Shown here piece after piece: positions 14,108 to 16,533 of a stretch of 16,533 bases of DNA (position 1 is its first letter; the number at the start of each line of letters is the position of its first letter). The position numbers and the translations under genes were made by a program. The notes below the pieces were generated by a model that did not search any database, was not told where the DNA came from, and was given only the letters and a program-made list of their open reading frames with translations. Source of the DNA: Phycisphaerae bacterium (GTDB lineage Bacteria; Planctomycetota; Phycisphaerae; UBA1845; UTPLA1); assembly GCA_016935885.1 (NCBI GenBank), contig JAFGQA010000245.1, positions 1 to 16,533 of the forward strand, read 5' to 3'.

Positions 14108-14272
14108 TTACGGCATCGTGTTAACGATATCCGTGAAGGTCTGCGAGACCTTGTCTCCCAGCGCGCTAATCGCGCCCAGCGCAATCACAATAATCAAGGC
14201 CAGCATCACCGCGTACTCGGTCGCGGTCGCACCTTCCTCCTCACTCAGGAATCGCTTCAAGAAATCCTTCAT
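14108..14272 (-). CDS. flp: Flp-type major prepilin
   Basis: This 54-residue pilin subunit has the leader MKDFLKRFLSEEEG, predicted cleavage after G14, and mature ATATEYAVMLALIIVIALGA. E19 and Y20 give the Flp hallmark of Glu at +5 and Tyr at +6. The mature protein of about 40 residues is almost all one hydrophobic helix, with a short polar tail. AAAGGAG lies 8 bases before the ATG, a strong ribosome site fitting high expression. It is the first gene of the Tad cluster, with two hairpins between it and tadV. TadV would process it, and TadA/B/C would polymerise it. Confidence 0.95.
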   Translation of the reverse strand: MKDFLKRFLSEEEGATATEYAVMLALIIVIALGAISALGDKVSQTFTDIVNTMP

Positions 14273-14703
14273 CACTCAATCTCCTTTCCCGCAGACAACC
14301 AACGCTGCCCGGGTGCTTCTCTGGGCATCACAGGCCTCATACCAGCGATCGCCCCCCTTCTCTCGCTGTCCCCCCACCGTGAAGGGACGAGCTCCGACAG
14401 CATCCCTTCTGTCGATCCCGTAACGGAGTCCTTACGCCGGCCCGCCGTCACGCCTACGGTGACGACGAAGCCGAGTCTTCTCATGATGGATGGCGGTTGG
14501 GCCCCTTGCCGATCCCCTGCGGGAACGACTGGGCTCCATACTGAAATGACTTCCCTGTCCGGGGTGCCCACATCCCTCCGTTGCCTTGGGCCACGCCAGC
14601 CTCGATCCGGCCAACGTGTCCGACCCATGCGACCGCCGCTCGCGGCACCGCTTGGAATCGGTCGGGCCTTCGCCACCTTGCCAGCACTGCAATCGGCGGA
14701 AGC
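14273..14703 (-). other. long putative leader upstream of flp
   Basis: About 430 bases separate the best promoter from flp. No recognisable gene lies here on either strand. Open frames exist on the minus strand (one ends at the flp ATG), but they lack ribosome sites and protein-like composition. A small hairpin, CGTCAC/GTGACG (14446-14464), is present. I looked for a GEMM-type c-di-GMP riboswitch and did not find its conserved blocks. Confidence 0.35.
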
Positions 14704-14710
14704 CTTTAAC

Positions 14711-14739
14711 AACATAAGAAACAATGACAGGACAGGCAA
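14711..14739 (-). promoter_or_regulatory. possible sigma70-type promoter for the flp-tad operon
   Basis: On the minus strand, TTGCCT (14734-14739) and TATGTT (14711-14716) are separated by exactly 17 bases, each matching its consensus at 4 of 6 positions. The surrounding 14703-14725 stretch is AT-rich against a GC-rich background. A start near 14704 would give a leader of about 430 bases. Promoters closer to flp cannot be excluded. Confidence 0.35.
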
Positions 14740-15078
14740 GCGGCAATTCTCAGGTTGATAGTTGCCATGCATGATCGGACCGGTCCCCGCCAGATCCCTC
14801 TGGCTGTGCTGATAATCAGTATCGGCAGCCCGCCGTCTTCGAGTTGCTCCCTATCTTCAAAACCGTCCGATTCCGTTTGACCTGTCGCTTCCTGACGCAC
14901 GGCTTCCGGCAGTTTTTGCCGATCTGTCAGGCTGGCATTGCGCACAAACAGACGGCAGCACGCGACCGCACCGACCCCGTGCCTCATGCGACCGCAAACT
15001 CAGCCCACAGTACGCCCGTCGTCGCGCCGATGTGGAAACGCGCCAACGACTGGACCCGCTGCTTTGGACGGAAACACC
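14740..15078. other. gap between the tad operon and the GT87-like gene
   Basis: No gene is seen. It holds the palindrome CTGATAATCAG at 14809-14819 and a small inverted repeat, CGGCA/TGCCG, near 14908-14922. Both neighbours read away from this gap, so it should contain divergent promoters; I found no strong match for the plus-strand gene. Confidence 0.4.
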
Positions 15079-16512
15079 GTGAACGCCAAGCCTCCGTTGA
15101 CGATTCGCCCCGAATCTCGCCTTCGCCTGCCTGTCCAGGTGCTGTTCGTCCTGCTGCTTGGCATGTACATCCTCCTGGCTCCCCAAACCAGGAACCGCGA
15201 CGACAAGGACTGGAGCCACCTCTGGCTCGGCGGGCGGATGATCGCCACGGGCCATGCCGCCCAGATGTACGACCCCGGCTTGCAGATCGAGGTGTACCGG
15301 CGAGCCGATCCTACCGGGAGACCCCCGGCCGTATGGAGGCAACGAAACGAGATCCTCGGCTGCTTCAACTACCCCCCGCCGGCCGCAGTCGCGTACGCCG
15401 CCCTCGCATGGATGCCCATGGCCACGGCCGCCGTGGTCAACGCCTATCTCTCGCTGGGACTAGCGCTGCTGTTCGCCTGGCTCCTCGCCCGGAGCCTTCA
15501 CGTCCGACTTACATGGCTCCCGGTCGCCATTGCCATCCTTGCCTACCCTCCCTTCTTCATCAATCTGTCGCTCGGCCAGAATGCTGTGATCTCGATGTGC
15601 GTTCTGATCGGGGCGTGGTGCCTGTGCAATAGCCGCAGAGACCTCCTGGCCGGCCTGGTGCTGGGCCTGCTCGTCTGCAAACCCAATTGGCTCCTCGCGG
15701 TCGGCTGGATCCCTCTCGTCCACCGGAGATGGCGTGTCTTGTTCGGCCTGTCTCTCGGCGCGGCGTCTATCCTGGCCGCAACCCTGCTCGTGACCGGACT
15801 CCAGCCGTTCCTGGATTACGGTCACCTCTTCCGCAAGGTCGCCCACCTGAACGGACTCCCAGGTTATGCCTTGGACCTCAAGTACAATGCCCTGGGCCTG
15901 TTCCGAAAGTGGCTTGGGGCCGGTTCGACCGCTGCCAACGCTCTCGGGTGGACGACTTGTCTGGCTATGGTGCTGGCCACTTGGCGGGCCTCCCGCGGCG
16001 CTTGGCAGCCGGGAACAGCGGGCTTCCGCCGGCTCATGGCGTGCAGCTTCACGGCCACACTATGGGTCAATCCGCACCTGAATCATTATGACCTCCTTGT
16101 CTCCGCCCCCTGCGTGGTGGCACTGGCCCAGGACTGGAAGGTGCTGGGCCGCGCCGGCCGAATCGTCGTCGTCGGCATCGCCGCGCTGACGTACGCCGCC
16201 GTGCCGTGGGATAGATCCTGGACCTGGGGCATGGTCTTTCCCGTGCCCAGTTTTGCCATATTGGCACTATGGGGGTGGTTGGCTTATCAGACCGCGGCCC
16301 ATGTTGACCGCGAGGCGGAGCGACCCAAAGAGGCGGTCGGCTTTGTCACGCGGAGTCGTCCACGCCGCCGAGCTGCTCCGGCGGGATCGACTGGCACCTC
16401 CAAAGGGGTCTCACGGCACGTGCTTCAGTCCGGCCTTCGGCCGACCGCTGGACTTTGGCACTTTGGGGTCTTGATGGGGTGTCGGCTCAGGCTGACGACC
16501 TACCGGTGGTAA
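15079..16512 (+). CDS. glycosyltransferase family 87-like polytopic membrane protein
   Basis: This 477-residue protein has about nine or ten hydrophobic helices. It resembles GT87/DUF2029 membrane mannosyltransferases (GT-C fold), which transfer sugars from lipid-linked donors: a first helix (about 18-35), an acidic loop with RDDKDWSHLWLGGRMI, then NYPPPAAVAYAALAW, LSLGQNAVISMCVLIGAW and LAGLVLGLLVCKPNWLLA. The last pattern, small residues ending in a K-P pair, is typical of this family. The frame is open from an ATG at 14938, but its first 47 residues look non-coding. I chose GTG at 15079, just before the hydrophobic region, though its Shine-Dalgarno is weak. About 70 C-terminal residues after the last helix are basic, of low similarity to any helix, and may be an extension into intergenic DNA. 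The acceptor is unknown. Confidence 0.75.
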   Translation: MNAKPPLTIRPESRLRLPVQVLFVLLLGMYILLAPQTRNRDDKDWSHLWLGGRMIATGHAAQMYDPGLQIEVYRRADPTGRPPAVWRQRNEILGCFNYPPPAAVAYAALAWMPMATAAVVNAYLSLGLALLFAWLLARSLHVRLTWLPVAIAILAYPPFFINLSLGQNAVISMCVLIGAWCLCNSRRDLLAGLVLGLLVCKPNWLLAVGWIPLVHRRWRVLFGLSLGAASILAATLLVTGLQPFLDYGHLFRKVAHLNGLPGYALDLKYNALGLFRKWLGAGSTAANALGWTTCLAMVLATWRASRGAWQPGTAGFRRLMACSFTATLWVNPHLNHYDLLVSAPCVVALAQDWKVLGRAGRIVVVGIAALTYAAVPWDRSWTWGMVFPVPSFAILALWGWLAYQTAAHVDREAERPKEAVGFVTRSRPRRRAAPAGSTGTSKGVSRHVLQSGLRPTAGLWHFGVLMGCRLRLTTYRW

Positions 16513-16533
16513 CGATTCCGTCTTGAGAACTCG

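Noticed and set aside
14273..14703. Riboswitch for c-di-GMP in the flp leader
   Set aside because: The conserved GEMM blocks were not found when reading the minus strand.
14275..14772. Minus-strand frame of 166 codons ending at the flp start
   Set aside because: Composition is unlike a protein, there is no ribosome site, and it ends by chance as TGATG at flp. It remains a low-probability leader peptide.

Overview
The window carries a nearly complete Tad/Flp (type IVc) pilus locus on the minus strand, from about 14.27 kb down to 1.80 kb. Genes in transcription order are the Flp prepilin, the TadV/CpaA prepilin peptidase, a TadE pseudopilin, CpaB/RcpC, the CpaC/RcpA secretin, a TadG-like protein with a von Willebrand A (VWA) domain, CpaE/TadZ, the CpaF/TadA ATPase, TadB and TadC. 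Two unrelated genes flank it: a zinc-ribbon/DUF4328-like membrane protein at the left end (minus) and a glycosyltransferase family 87-like membrane protein at the right end (plus). No rRNA, tRNA or CRISPR array was seen.

The DNA is GC-rich. The gaps are packed with short palindromes, hairpins with UUCG-type loops, and tandem 7-, 8- and 33-bp arrays. This style, the gene order and the free-standing VWA TadG suggest a member of the Planctomycetota or a close relative. That placement is inference from style and memory, not a search result.

Layout: 1-125, small palindrome; 126-965, DUF4328-like gene; about 1.1-1.8 kb, gene-free repeat region with a 106-bp palindromic element, three 33-bp tandem copies and a possible terminator; 1.80-5.44 kb, tadC, tadB, tadA; 5.44-6.08 kb, composite repeat region that includes a MITE-like insertion whose empty site is visible next door; 6.08-7.33 kb, tadZ; 7.62-9.56 kb, VWA TadG; 9.83-14.27 kb, secretin, cpaB, tadE, tadV, flp; 14.27-15.08 kb, long flp leader and upstream gap; 15.08-16.51 kb, GT87-like gene.

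How the genes fit together: TadV would process Flp and TadE. TadA, TadB and TadC form the inner-membrane motor, with TadZ as localisation factor. CpaB and CpaC form the periplasmic and outer-membrane channel. TadG, with its greatly enlarged VWA domain, is the best candidate for a surface or tip component. TadD, TadF and RcpB homologues were not seen. Tightly coupled pairs (tadV-tadE and cpaB-cpaC, each with a 4-base ATGA overlap) alternate with repeat-filled junctions of about 70-640 bp. I see no wholly new system. The most unusual items are the VWA insertion, the MITE with its empty site, the repeat arrays at the operon junctions, and the strong hairpins directly after the pilin gene.
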